NCBI RefSeq assembly: GCF_900475885.1
Contig: NZ_LS483429.1
Coordinates: 806,001-870,000 of the forward strand
Direction: 5' to 3'
Length of the DNA: 64,000 nt
DNA from: Haemophilus aegyptius
GTDB taxonomy: Bacteria; Pseudomonadota; Gammaproteobacteria; Enterobacterales; Pasteurellaceae
In this document: positions 1 through 9,847 of the stretch, piece by piece
Numbering within the stretch: the first letter of the stretch is position 1
How the letters are laid out: each line of letters begins with the position of its first letter
Notes under the pieces: model-generated
The model's input: the letters and a program-made list of their open reading frames with translations, nothing else
Databases searched by the model: none
What the model was told of the DNA's origin: nothing
Made by a program: the position numbers and the translations under genes

Positions 1-270
1 TAGATTGGGTAAATTCTCTTGCCGTGCTGTTAATCAACCCGACTAAGAAGAAAAATACCAAAGAAATCAAGACAAAAAGCAAAGTAATGGCTAACCAATG
101 CGGGACGCGGCGTTGGGTCATCGCCTTAATTATCGGCGAACAAATTATCGCGATAAAGAGTGATAGCAAGAATGGCACCACGATTTCTGCCGCCAATTTT
201 ACGCCAGCTAAGATAATAATCACCGCAGCAATGCCAAGCAAAGTGCGGTGTAAATTTAAATTATTTTGCA

Positions 271-271
<1 letters not shown>
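1..271 (-). CDS. AI-2E-family (PerM/TqsA-like) permease, N-terminal part only
   Basis: This is the first 90 codons of a membrane protein whose remainder lies beyond the window edge. It begins with GTG at 271, which overlaps the glnB stop as TAGTG and suggests translational coupling. After a short polar start (VQNNLNLHRTLLG) there are hydrophobic segments at about residues 13-45 and 60-80, separated by a basic loop (TQRRVPHW). This pattern fits the AI-2E transporter/PerM family, whose substrates are poorly defined. The family call rests only on the N-terminus, so the substrate is left open. Confidence 0.7.
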
Positions 272-1204
<933 letters not shown>

Positions 1205-1250
1205 ATTTTTCCTTATTTTTATAAATAATTTTGACGTGATTGGATAAATC

Positions 1251-1279
1251 AAAAATGCGGTAAAAACTTACCGCACTTT
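1251..1279 (-). terminator. Terminator after dgkA built from an uptake-signal hairpin
   Basis: On the minus strand TGCGGTAA and TTACCGCA (1256-1263 and 1268-1275) form an 8-bp stem with a 4-base loop followed by TTTTT. One arm carries a full uptake signal core (AAGTGCGGT), the other a near match. It separates dgkA from mog. Confidence 0.7.
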
Positions 1280-1286
1280 TGGAGGG

Positions 1287-1643
1287 TTAGAAGAATAAAA
1301 TTCCGCCCCAAACGATACCGACAATACAAAGGGCAATAAATACCGATGCAGAGCCTTGATCTTTCGCACGTCCTGAAAGTTCGTGGCGTTCTGTACCAAT
1401 GCGATCAACAACTGCCTCTACCGCACTGTTTAAAAGTTCTAACGCCATCACAAGCAAAACAGAAGAAATCATCAATATAATTTCAATTTTTGTTTCGCCT
1501 AAAAAGAAAGTAAGAGGAATTAAAATGCAGGCTAAAAAACATTCGTGGCGAAAAGCCGTTTCATTTTTAAACGCACTTTTTAAGCCTTGTAATGAATATT
1601 TCGTGGAATTGATTAAATGGGTTAGCCCCGTCGTTTTATACAT
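1287..1643 (-). CDS. dgkA: Diacylglycerol kinase DgkA
   Basis: A 118-residue inner-membrane kinase that phosphorylates diacylglycerol to phosphatidate, recycling the lipid by-product of periplasmic glucan and lipid modification. Three membrane segments lie at about residues 36-50, 55-70 and 98-117. The family signature ELLNSAVEAVVDRIG is at 69-83, including Glu69 (catalytic base) and Glu76 (Mg binding), followed by HELSGRAKDQGSA. Length matches the family. It starts 14 bases after the relA stop, so it probably shares the relA transcript. Confidence 0.95.
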   Translation of the reverse strand: MYKTTGLTHLINSTKYSLQGLKSAFKNETAFRHECFLACILIPLTFFLGETKIEIILMISSVLLVMALELLNSAVEAVVDRIGTERHELSGRAKDQGSASVFIALCIVGIVWGGILFF

Positions 1644-1657
1644 AAATTTTCCTATTT

Positions 1658-3889
1658 TTATAAACGCTTCGCTTCGATAACATCATCTAATTTTGCTAAT
1701 CGAGCCAATATTTTACTCAAACTTTCAACATTATGAAGTTCAATTTCCATATCAATAGTAGCAAGCTGTTTTTTGGTATCAGCACGGCTTGAGACCCCTA
1801 ATACGCTAATTTTTTCATTTGCTAGAACCGTCGTAATATCACGCAATAAGCCATTGCGATCGCCTGCCACAATACGGATATTAATATGGAAACCACTTGC
1901 GTAATTTTCGCCCCAAATTGATTCCACTACGCGTTCTGGATGAGCCGCTTGCAAATCTAAGAATTGTTCACAATCCGCTCGGTGAATAGAAATACCACGT
2001 CCCATTGTAATATAGCCAACAATCGCATCGCCTGGTATCGGCTGGCAGCAACGCGCAATATGATGCATAAGATTGTCCACACCCTCCACAATCACATAGC
2101 CATTGTTCTTTTCAGATTTCTGCTGAGAATTGACCGCACTTTTGTTAGCAACATGACGTAAAATCTCTTGATCTGCTTCTTCAGCAGTCACTTTAATCAA
2201 TTTACTTTGCAAGAAATTGATTAAGTTATTTAAACGAATATCACCACTGCCAATGCCCGCATAAAGATCGTCCAAATTTTTCAAGTTATAGCGTGGTAAC
2301 GCATAAGGTTCCACTTGCTTAATACTTAAATTCAAAAGCGCGAGTTCATTATCGAGTAATTCTTTACCCGCTGGAATATTTTTATCGCGATCTTGTTTTT
2401 TAAACCACGCTTGAATTTTGGCTCGAGATTTTGCGGTGTGAGTAAATCCTAAATTTGGGTTTAGCCAGTCACGGCTCGGGTTCGGATTTTTCTGGGTAAT
2501 AATATCAATTTGATCACCCATTTGTAGCTGATAGGTAAATGGCACAATACGCCCCGCAACTTTTGCCCCGATACAGCGATGACCAATTTCACTATGAATG
2601 GCGTAAGCAAAATCTAATGGTGTAGATCCCGTTGGCAAATCCACCACTTCGCCCTTTGGCGTAAACACATATACACGGTCATCAAACACTTGGCTACGCA
2701 ACTCTGCCAGCACTTCGCCTGAATCCGTAATATCATCTTGCCAAGCTAACAATTTACGCAACCACGCAATTTTTTCTTCATAGGCAGACATACTGCCTGT
2801 ATTGCCTTCTTTATATTTCCAGTGAGCCGCCATACCTAACTCTGCATCATCATGCATTTGTTGGGTTCGAATTTGTACTTCAATTGGCTTGTCACCTTTA
2901 CCTAAAACAACAGTATGAATAGATTGATAACCGTTCGGTTTCGGGTTCGCCACATAATCGTCAAATTCTTTGGGTAAGTGTTTAAATTGAGTATGAACAA
3001 TCCCAAGTGCGGTGTAACAATCTTGCAATTTTTGCACGATAATTCTGACCGCTCTTACATCATATAAACCACTGAACTCAAGATGCTTTTTCTGCATTTT
3101 ACGCCAAATGCTATAAATATGTTTCGGACGGCCGTACACTTCCACTTGCTCGATATTTTCACGTAAATAACCGCTCAACTCACTGACGAAATCAGCAATG
3201 TAATGTTCACGATCAAGACGACGTTCCTGTAATAATTTAGCAATAGCGCGATATTGTTCAGGATGAAGATAACGGAAGCAGTAATCTTCTAACTCCCATT
3301 TCAGCTGACCAATTCCAAGACGATTGGCAAGAGGGGCATAAATATAAGAACATTCTTTGACTGCAAGGACTTTGTCTTCCTCTGCACAACGATGCTCTGC
3401 ATCACGCAAGAAAGTAATACGTTCGGCAAGTTTAATGATCACGCAGCGGAAATCGTCCACCATCGCCAACAACATACGGCGAACATTATCCACTTGCAGA
3501 GCGTTAGCGGAATGACTGGCATTAAGTTGGCGAATATTATCCATCTCCAACACGCCTTTAAGTAATTTAGTAATTTTCGCACCAAATTTTTCTTTTAGAC
3601 TTTCCCAGTCTGTTAATTTATTTGCAACAATAGGAAACAACATGGCAGTAAGCAATGTTTCCGCATCCATATTAAGTTCGTGCAAAATTTCTACCATTTC
3701 CACGCCAGACTGCAGCATCAAGGTCGCATTCTTCATTTCATCGGGGTAGGCATTCATTAAATCACGTGCGTAATACCACGCATCGATCAAACTTTTTTCT
3801 GTTTGTTCTGCTAGTTTTAAGCCAGTGCACCATTGTTCAATCACAAAATCCTGCGGATTTAACAAATGAGAACCACGAACAGCAACCAT
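1658..3889 (-). CDS. relA: GTP pyrophosphokinase RelA, (p)ppGpp synthetase I
   Basis: A 743-residue ribosome-associated alarmone synthetase. The N-terminal HD-like region has lost its hydrolase residues (TAMLFPIVANKL where bifunctional enzymes carry HDxxED), as in RelA. The synthetase domain has GRPKHIYSIWRKM at about 253-265, the RelA-type acidic EFDD at 308-311 (SpoT has RxKD) and GYQSIHT at 320-326. TGS, Cys-rich (CCQPIPGDA) and C-terminal ACT domains follow. The start MVAVRGSHLLNP at 3889 follows an AAGGGGG ribosome site; the longer frame adds ten residues without support. It is followed by dgkA. Confidence 0.96.
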   Translation of the reverse strand: MVAVRGSHLLNPQDFVIEQWCTGLKLAEQTEKSLIDAWYYARDLMNAYPDEMKNATLMLQSGVEMVEILHELNMDAETLLTAMLFPIVANKLTDWESLKEKFGAKITKLLKGVLEMDNIRQLNASHSANALQVDNVRRMLLAMVDDFRCVIIKLAERITFLRDAEHRCAEEDKVLAVKECSYIYAPLANRLGIGQLKWELEDYCFRYLHPEQYRAIAKLLQERRLDREHYIADFVSELSGYLRENIEQVEVYGRPKHIYSIWRKMQKKHLEFSGLYDVRAVRIIVQKLQDCYTALGIVHTQFKHLPKEFDDYVANPKPNGYQSIHTVVLGKGDKPIEVQIRTQQMHDDAELGMAAHWKYKEGNTGSMSAYEEKIAWLRKLLAWQDDITDSGEVLAELRSQVFDDRVYVFTPKGEVVDLPTGSTPLDFAYAIHSEIGHRCIGAKVAGRIVPFTYQLQMGDQIDIITQKNPNPSRDWLNPNLGFTHTAKSRAKIQAWFKKQDRDKNIPAGKELLDNELALLNLSIKQVEPYALPRYNLKNLDDLYAGIGSGDIRLNNLINFLQSKLIKVTAEEADQEILRHVANKSAVNSQQKSEKNNGYVIVEGVDNLMHHIARCCQPIPGDAIVGYITMGRGISIHRADCEQFLDLQAAHPERVVESIWGENYASGFHINIRIVAGDRNGLLRDITTVLANEKISVLGVSSRADTKKQLATIDMEIELHNVESLSKILARLAKLDDVIEAKRL

Positions 3890-3966
3890 AATACCCCCTT
3901 GTTGATGAAGAGCAAGCAACTTCCTGTCGCTTTTATTTTGGGTGGATATTGTACCGAATAACCGAG

Positions 3967-5283
3967 TTATTTTGTAGTGAATAAGGTTATCGATTCCAAA
4001 TGCCCCGTATGAGGGAACATATCTATCACCGCACTTTTTTCAATCTTGTAGCCAAAATCACATAAAATTTCCGCATCACGCACTAATGTTGCAGGATTAC
4101 AAGATACATATAAAATTTTCTCTGCTTTCAGCTCGCACAACGCATTTAACGCGAAAGCTGCACCACTGCGTGGAGGATCAAGCAAAATTTTATTGAACGA
4201 CTGATTAGCCCAAGGTTGTTCAACAAAGGATTGGTCAAGATCGGCTTGGAAAAATTCAATATTTTTGATTTGGTTTCTCTCGGCATTTTGCGCCGCTTTT
4301 TGTACCATTTCAAAAACACCTTCAATTCCTACCGCACTTTTCACGCGTTTGGCGAGAGGAAGCGTAAAATTTCCCATGCCGCAAAATAAATCTAGCACGC
4401 AATCTTGTTGGCTCAATTCAAGCCAATCCAACGCTGTATTGACCATAGGTTCATTTAATGCACTATTTACTTGAATAAAATCACGAATATCAAAATGTAA
4501 TTTTATGCCATCAGAAAATTGATAATAAGGTGCATCGCCATAGATTTGTTCAATGCCTTTGTCGCTTTGTAAAAACAGCATTAACTTTTCTTGTTCAGCA
4601 AATTTAAGCAATAAAGTGCGGTCAATTTCCGCAAGGTTTTTGGTGTAACGTAACAACATTGCGACACCATTATCGGCAGCCACCAATTCAATATGCCCAA
4701 GCTGTTTCGGTGCTGAAAATTTTTCTAAAAGTGCGGTTAATTTAGGTAGTAAATAATTAATTGCAGGTTCTGCCACTTCACAAGATTGAACGGGTATTAA
4801 ATCGTTGGTATTTTTCTGACGAAAGCCCATGTCGATTTGTTTTGTACTTGGGTTAAACCATAAACTCAAACGCACACGACGACGATACGCCCAAGCATCG
4901 CCACAAATCATAGGCTGGAATGAAATCGGCTCTGACTGTAATTTACTTAATCGTTTAAACAATGCGGATTCTTTCGCTTTCCTCTGCATTTCAATAGGAA
5001 TATGCTGTCCTTGGCAACCACCACAACGCATAAAATAAGCACATTTTGGAGCTAAACGCTCAGGGCTTTTTACTCGCCATTTTTTTACAATGGCGTGTCC
5101 ATATTGGCGTTTATCCTCCAGAATACGACATTCCACTTTTTCGTGCGGAAGTGCATTTTCAATAAACCAAGTTTTACCATTAATTTTCGCAACGCCTAAA
5201 CCTTGATAATCTAAATCAAGAATATCCGCCGTAATGGTTTGAACATTTTTTGTTTTTTGCTTTGGGGTATAAAGAAGAACCAT
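3967..5283 (-). CDS. rlmD: 23S rRNA (uracil-1939-C5) methyltransferase RlmD
   Basis: A 438-residue SAM-dependent RNA methyltransferase. An N-terminal TRAM domain is followed by the [4Fe-4S] cysteines Cys81, Cys87 and Cys90, with Cys168 further on. The SAM site is DLFCGMGNFTLPLA at about 298-311. The catalytic region has DPPRSGA and SCNPATLVRD with nucleophile Cys395. Length and motif spacing match E. coli RlmD. The gene lies upstream of relA in the same direction, as in E. coli. Its start is the left edge of the accessory insert. Confidence 0.95.
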   Translation of the reverse strand: MVLLYTPKQKTKNVQTITADILDLDYQGLGVAKINGKTWFIENALPHEKVECRILEDKRQYGHAIVKKWRVKSPERLAPKCAYFMRCGGCQGQHIPIEMQRKAKESALFKRLSKLQSEPISFQPMICGDAWAYRRRVRLSLWFNPSTKQIDMGFRQKNTNDLIPVQSCEVAEPAINYLLPKLTALLEKFSAPKQLGHIELVAADNGVAMLLRYTKNLAEIDRTLLLKFAEQEKLMLFLQSDKGIEQIYGDAPYYQFSDGIKLHFDIRDFIQVNSALNEPMVNTALDWLELSQQDCVLDLFCGMGNFTLPLAKRVKSAVGIEGVFEMVQKAAQNAERNQIKNIEFFQADLDQSFVEQPWANQSFNKILLDPPRSGAAFALNALCELKAEKILYVSCNPATLVRDAEILCDFGYKIEKSAVIDMFPHTGHLESITLFTTK

Positions 5284-5420
5284 TGTTTGAAGAATTGCGC
5301 TAAATTAGTTAAGTATACACATTGCAGAATAGTTATTCATTGATATTTTATTTTTGCTTTACATTTCCTAAAAACAGCCTCACAATGTTACACAAAGTAA
5401 CACAAAAAGAAAGGCATATT

Positions 5421-5690
5421 ATGCAAGCGACATTAAGACAACAAGGCGGCGCAGCCGTATTAACTGTGCCGATGGCAATTTTACAACAAATGGGATGGCA
5501 AATTGGTCATAAAATTAATTTAGAAGCGCAAGGGGAGAGGGTTGTGCTTACGCCAATTAAACGTCAAGCAAGAGGACGAAAAACCGTTGCCGAATTACTC
5601 TCAAATATTGATAGCCAAGAAATTGCAGAATTAAATGCTTCAGTGTCAAATTTCACGCAATCTGAACCAACAGGAAAAGAGGTATGCTAA
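5421..5690 (+). CDS. ChpS/MazE-type (AbrB-fold) antitoxin
   Basis: An 89-residue antitoxin: MQATLRQQGGAAVLTVP gives the swapped-hairpin AbrB/MazE DNA-binding N-terminus, with a polar C-terminal tail (KRQARGRKTVAELL... QSEPTGKEVC) of the type that wraps the toxin. The start at 5421 is where homology begins; the open frame extends 33 codons upstream into a low-complexity stretch without support. The expected toxin start overlaps the antitoxin stop (TAATG at 5688-5692). The antitoxin is intact, but its partner toxin is frameshifted. It is divergent from rlmD. Confidence 0.85.
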   Translation: MQATLRQQGGAAVLTVPMAILQQMGWQIGHKINLEAQGERVVLTPIKRQARGRKTVAELLSNIDSQEIAELNASVSNFTQSEPTGKEVC

Positions 5691-6045
5691 TGCGAATACC
5701 TAAAAAAGGCGAAATTTGGTATATCGATCCAGATCCACTAAAGGACTAGAATTACGTAACCCGCATTATTTTATAGTAGTTTCAGATGAATTACTTAATA
5801 AGGCTCTAGGGACAGCTATTTGCTGTCCAATATCATCTGGTGGGAATTTTGCTCGTTCACAAAATGTCACTGTAGTTATTGATGGAAATAGCACGCAATC
5901 AGGTAGAGTAACAGGTGTAATTTTGTGTTATCAAGTTCGTGCATTAGATTTAAAAGAGAGACAAGCAAAATTTGCCACAAAAGCAGAAGATTATTTAGTC
6001 GATGAAGTGATTATGAAATTAGTAGATTTAATTGACCCACAATAA
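5690..6045 (+). pseudogene. ChpB/PemK/MazF-type toxin, frameshifted near codon 17
   Basis: From ATG at 5690 (overlapping the antitoxin stop) the frame reads MRIPKKGEIWYIDPDP and then LKD-stop at about 5749. In the +1 frame the sequence continues directly as TKGLELRNPHYFIVVSDELL, then PISSGGNFARSQ and QVRALDLKERQAKF, the body of a ChpB-like endoribonuclease. Adding one base at about 5739-5741 (GATCC-ACTAAA) restores a single frame of about 118 codons, so one base appears to be lost. The remaining open frame has only a TTG at 5716 and would lack the β-strand containing GEIWYIDPDP. It is therefore called a disrupted toxin. A sequencing error or slippage is the alternative. Confidence 0.8.
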
Positions 6046-6058
6046 ATAGTAAAAACCA

Positions 6059-6080
6059 AAAGGTGGCAAGAGCCACCTTT
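6059..6080 (+). terminator. Terminator after the toxin-antitoxin pair
   Basis: AAAGGTGGC and GCCACCTTT form a 9-bp perfect stem with an AAGA loop, followed by ATTTTC. It ends the plus-strand pair and, because the stem is flanked by A/T on both sides, may also act on the opposing fimbrial operon. Confidence 0.75.
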
Positions 6081-6169
6081 ATTTTCATCTTAAACGCTTA
6101 CAATACTTTCACAATGCCTGTTACATTAATATGCCCTAAGTGAACAGCGTAAATCTCAATTGGCATAAA

Positions 6170-7288
6170 TCACTGATAAGAAAAGGTGTAAGTGGCAACC
6201 GCATTTACTGTACCGCCTGTGATATTTCCATCTTTATTCACATAAAACGCCTTAAATTCCACCGTTGGTTTTTCCTCGCCGTCTCTTGAAGAAAATTTCC
6301 ATTGGTTTTCTGTGCCTTTTAATGACGAATCAGGACCATAGCTTAGCGCGCTGGCATCATTGTTTTTATATAGTTTGATACCCACGCCTTGCGCGGTGGA
6401 TTGCGGTGTCAGTGTCAAAATATCGCCTCGGTTGCTAGGATCTGTCTGATCTGTCAGCGTCATATAAGCCGCAATTTTTTTGCCATTATCGTCGCTTGTG
6501 GTGGGGCAAGTAAGCCGTATTTGGAATTTTCCGCCATAACGTTGATCTCCCCGTTTCGGAATATGTTGGTTGGCAATAGTCGGCATAACTACAATAAGAT
6601 CGTTCGGCGTATCCAACTGACAGGTTTTAGCCTCCACTCGTAATGAAAAGGCAGGCAGCCAAACATCCCAGTCAGTTTTGCCAGAAAATCCGTTAAAACC
6701 ATTCCAAAAACGTGTTTTCCCTTGTGGGACATAAGTGGGTTTCACAATCCGCATTGAGGCTATTTTGGTTCTTGGCACATCTAGTATCATCCCCGCAGGT
6801 GGGCTTTGTAATAAAACTGGCCAAGCTTCAACAGCAGCCCCTGCTTCCCCTGCGGTGCAATAACCACCGAGAAATACATCCGACCAATTATTTGAAGGAA
6901 CATTCTTATTATTGGTATAACCATCTCCCGCTTCAATAATAATGCCGATATAGTCCGTTAATTTATATATCGTTCCATTATTCAATGTTCCCCATTTTGT
7001 CAGTTCAGTTTTCGCTTCGATTGTCCAACATTGTTCTCCCGTTCCCCAAGAGGCATTTAGGGGGATTTTATTTCTATCCTGTGTTCTTATTAGCATCCTG
7101 TCAAATCGAAAGGGGATATTATCTTTCCCATAGGCACGGAGATTACCTTGTCCACTAGGCGAGGGAAGCGTAAAGTCTGTGGCAGTCACATGTACCATTC
7201 TTGTCGCGCCATCCCAAGAGGTTGAATCCCTTCCCCATACTTGCGAGGTAAGTAACAGCGAGATGATCCCAATTACGTATTTATTCAT
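6170..7288 (-). CDS. Fimbrial tip adhesin, two-domain chaperone-usher type
   Basis: A 372-residue secreted protein and last gene of the fimbrial operon. A signal peptide (MNKYVIGIISLLLTSQVWG) is followed by a variable region to about residue 220, which would be the receptor-binding lectin domain. A pilin-like C-terminal half follows (RLTCPTTSDDNGKKIAAYMTL, ending TYTFSYQ), which should be completed by donor-strand exchange. Position and size resemble HifE, but I cannot name a receptor. It starts four bases after the usher stop with TAGGGAAT as ribosome site. No intermediate minor subunit gene is present between usher and adhesin. Confidence 0.78.
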   Translation of the reverse strand: MNKYVIGIISLLLTSQVWGRDSTSWDGATRMVHVTATDFTLPSPSGQGNLRAYGKDNIPFRFDRMLIRTQDRNKIPLNASWGTGEQCWTIEAKTELTKWGTLNNGTIYKLTDYIGIIIEAGDGYTNNKNVPSNNWSDVFLGGYCTAGEAGAAVEAWPVLLQSPPAGMILDVPRTKIASMRIVKPTYVPQGKTRFWNGFNGFSGKTDWDVWLPAFSLRVEAKTCQLDTPNDLIVVMPTIANQHIPKRGDQRYGGKFQIRLTCPTTSDDNGKKIAAYMTLTDQTDPSNRGDILTLTPQSTAQGVGIKLYKNNDASALSYGPDSSLKGTENQWKFSSRDGEEKPTVEFKAFYVNKDGNITGGTVNAVATYTFSYQ

Positions 7289-7291
7289 TTT

Positions 7292-9847
7292 TTATTCCCT
7301 ATTTTTTACTGGCGTACAAAGTGCATCATAGGTTTTTGCCTGTAACTTGCTGTTTTCGGAAAGATCTACTCGATAATCAAATTCGCACTGATCTGCCGAG
7401 TTTTGTCCCCATTTCACATTTAGACGACCTTCAGATTTCGTCAATCTCTCTGCAAACAGCATTCCGCCTTGTCCAACATAGCCGACAAATTGCCCTTTTT
7501 CATCTTGCGCCGTTGCCGTCATCGGCACGATCTCGTGGCTCGGCAGGCTCAAGTTAAACAAAATCATCGTATTTTTATGCGTGCTGAAATCCACCAAATG
7601 AATACTGTTCGCACGCGGAATAATTTGTGTTTCTGTCGCCTCAAAATCGACATTTTCCTGCGCCCCTTTCGGATCGATACCAATATAATTGACACTGTAA
7701 GGGCTGACATAAGGCACAATGCCGTTACCAAAATAATCAAGATTGCCATTGCCTGATTCAATGCCAGCACCGCGCCCTTCTTTGGCGTGGATAATGGCAA
7801 AACCATCACTAACTCGTGTCCCTAGCGTTATACCGTATTGGTGCGCCACGATAGATCCATTCGCACTTATACCCATTTGACGGCTGTGTTGATTATCTTG
7901 CGAGAAAGAAGCACGATAATCGCCTATTCCGCTTTGGAATCCGCCATTGGCAGCCACTTGACGATAACGGTTGGCGTCTTGAGAAACAGACAGACCATAG
8001 TTCCATTGCCGTTTGTCGCCCAAACTCCCGTTTACGCCCAATTGAGCACTACTGTAGTCTGACTGGCGAGAATAAGAGCTAGAAAGAGAATGATTGTCGC
8101 CCAATGGCAGACTAAAACTCAAATACACTGCTTTTTCTCGCCTATCGCTGATTTTATCGTGAGTTTGCGAAAGGGAAATTTGATAACCTAAGCTTTTGTA
8201 ACGGTTACTATAGGCGATTTGATACTCTCTACTTTCGCCCTCCGTTCCCCAATAGGTGGAAGTTTGCCCCGAAAGATAAAAATCGCCCCATTTGCCCATA
8301 TTTTGGTTAATCGAAAGTTGGTATTGTCCTTTAGGAACTAAATAAGGAAGCGGAAAATAAAACCCTGTATATTTTTTCGCTTCGTGATTAATCGACAACG
8401 TATCTTGTAATCGGTAAAAGTCTCGCGAATAGCGATATACCGACAACATAATATTTGTTCCAAAATTATTGAAATCGATGCGATAATTACCGTGTAAACG
8501 CTGTCCTTTAAAGGTTTGATGCGAAAAGCGAGCTTTCGCCCAAGTGGAATCAGCAGAAAACGCACCAATCGGTGTCGCCAGCCCAAAACCAAACAGGCGC
8601 GCACGGTAATTCGGCGAGGCAATCGCGCCGCCGTTAATGGTTAATGAATTAAATAAACCATATTGCAGGGTTGCCTGCATTACGTTATCTTCCACCGCAT
8701 CATCATTATGGCGATATTTTCCGCCACTTAGCCGATAACGGAAATGACCAACACGTAGCAAAGGTGCGGTATTTGAAAATGGCACGGAAAATGACCGCAC
8801 TTTTCCATCGCTTTCCTGAATTTCCACCAGCAAATCGCCGTTATTACCGCTTGAATATAAATCATCGATAATAAAAGGCCCTGCAGGTACGGCAATTTGG
8901 TAAATAATATTGCCATTTTGTCTAATGGTAATATTCGCATTGGTATTCGCAATGCCACGTATAACAGGTGCAAAACTGCGTTGAGAAGGCGCAAGCATTC
9001 GGTCGTCAGAAGCCACACGAATTCCTCGCAAGCCAAAACTTTCGCCAATTTCATCTGAGGTGTAGAAATCGCCTAAGGTTACATCGCCCTGCAAGAGCGC
9101 AAAATCTCGTTGCAAATAGGTTTCGCCATGCTGATAGCCATCGGTATAACTGCCTGAAAGATTACTTTTATTCCAAGACAGCGAACCATAATGACGCAAC
9201 GCCCAACTGCCGATATTTGCCCCTGCCCGTATGCCCAAATAAAAATTATCGTTCACACTGCGCTGATTATGATAGCGGTAATAATTCACATCATAATTGA
9301 CAAAAGCCGCTGTTGTGCCACTTTGCCAGCGTGTCGGCGAAATATAATCGCGTGGATGGCTGACTGTGAGAGCTTGCGGAATATCTACATCAAGACGAAA
9401 TTCGCCCGTTTGATAAGTAAATACCGCGTCAGGAATGGCATATTTCGCCCAAACGCAACTGTCCTCTTCGCCTTGTTGTTTAATGGCAGATTTTTCCAAA
9501 TCCAACATTTCCTGTAAAGCGGGAGTCAGGCACAATTCGGCACGCTGGGTTTCATCATTATCGGCAAAACGCAGTCTAACATTGCCTTTTAAAACATTAT
9601 TGACTCGCACTTCTGCATCATATTCTCCGGGCAGCACGGCATTTTTCTGATTAAAACGAGAAAAATCAACGCCCAATTTTGAGCCACCGCCCCAATATGC
9701 GCCATCAAATTCATCTTCTTCCACCGCATATCCCCAGCTCGTATAAAAAGCAAGTATCAGCAAATATGCCAATGTGCGACGGGTAAAAGGTTTTGTTGTC
9801 AGTTTTTTCATATTTTTTATTGATTGGATAACAGGAAAATGATTCAT
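7292..9847 (-). CDS. Fimbrial outer-membrane usher (PapC/FimD/HifC family)
   Basis: An 851-residue outer-membrane assembly platform. A signal segment lies at about residues 23-40, then an N-terminal chaperone-docking domain (FDGAYWGGGSKLGVDFSRF). A long β-barrel region with an internal plug follows, and the C-terminus has the usual cysteine pair (ADQCEFDY ... DALCTP). ATG at 9847 overlaps the chaperone stop as ATGA; an alternative internal start is MKKLTTKPF at codon 13. It contains one exact uptake signal at about 8794, nearly the only one in the operon. It pairs with the chaperone and adhesin beside it. Confidence 0.92.
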   Translation of the reverse strand: MNHFPVIQSIKNMKKLTTKPFTRRTLAYLLILAFYTSWGYAVEEDEFDGAYWGGGSKLGVDFSRFNQKNAVLPGEYDAEVRVNNVLKGNVRLRFADNDETQRAELCLTPALQEMLDLEKSAIKQQGEEDSCVWAKYAIPDAVFTYQTGEFRLDVDIPQALTVSHPRDYISPTRWQSGTTAAFVNYDVNYYRYHNQRSVNDNFYLGIRAGANIGSWALRHYGSLSWNKSNLSGSYTDGYQHGETYLQRDFALLQGDVTLGDFYTSDEIGESFGLRGIRVASDDRMLAPSQRSFAPVIRGIANTNANITIRQNGNIIYQIAVPAGPFIIDDLYSSGNNGDLLVEIQESDGKVRSFSVPFSNTAPLLRVGHFRYRLSGGKYRHNDDAVEDNVMQATLQYGLFNSLTINGGAIASPNYRARLFGFGLATPIGAFSADSTWAKARFSHQTFKGQRLHGNYRIDFNNFGTNIMLSVYRYSRDFYRLQDTLSINHEAKKYTGFYFPLPYLVPKGQYQLSINQNMGKWGDFYLSGQTSTYWGTEGESREYQIAYSNRYKSLGYQISLSQTHDKISDRREKAVYLSFSLPLGDNHSLSSSYSRQSDYSSAQLGVNGSLGDKRQWNYGLSVSQDANRYRQVAANGGFQSGIGDYRASFSQDNQHSRQMGISANGSIVAHQYGITLGTRVSDGFAIIHAKEGRGAGIESGNGNLDYFGNGIVPYVSPYSVNYIGIDPKGAQENVDFEATETQIIPRANSIHLVDFSTHKNTMILFNLSLPSHEIVPMTATAQDEKGQFVGYVGQGGMLFAERLTKSEGRLNVKWGQNSADQCEFDYRVDLSENSKLQAKTYDALCTPVKNRE

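Noticed and set aside
5716-6045. Functional toxin starting at TTG 5716
   Set aside because: It would lack the conserved GEIWYIDPDP strand and would begin with residues unrelated to the family (VYRSRS); the frameshift explanation is simpler.
6098-6166. 22-codon frame on the minus strand just after the adhesin gene (MPIEIYAVHLGHINVTGIVK...)
   Set aside because: It could be a remnant of a further fimbrial gene, but it is too short and lacks a ribosome site.
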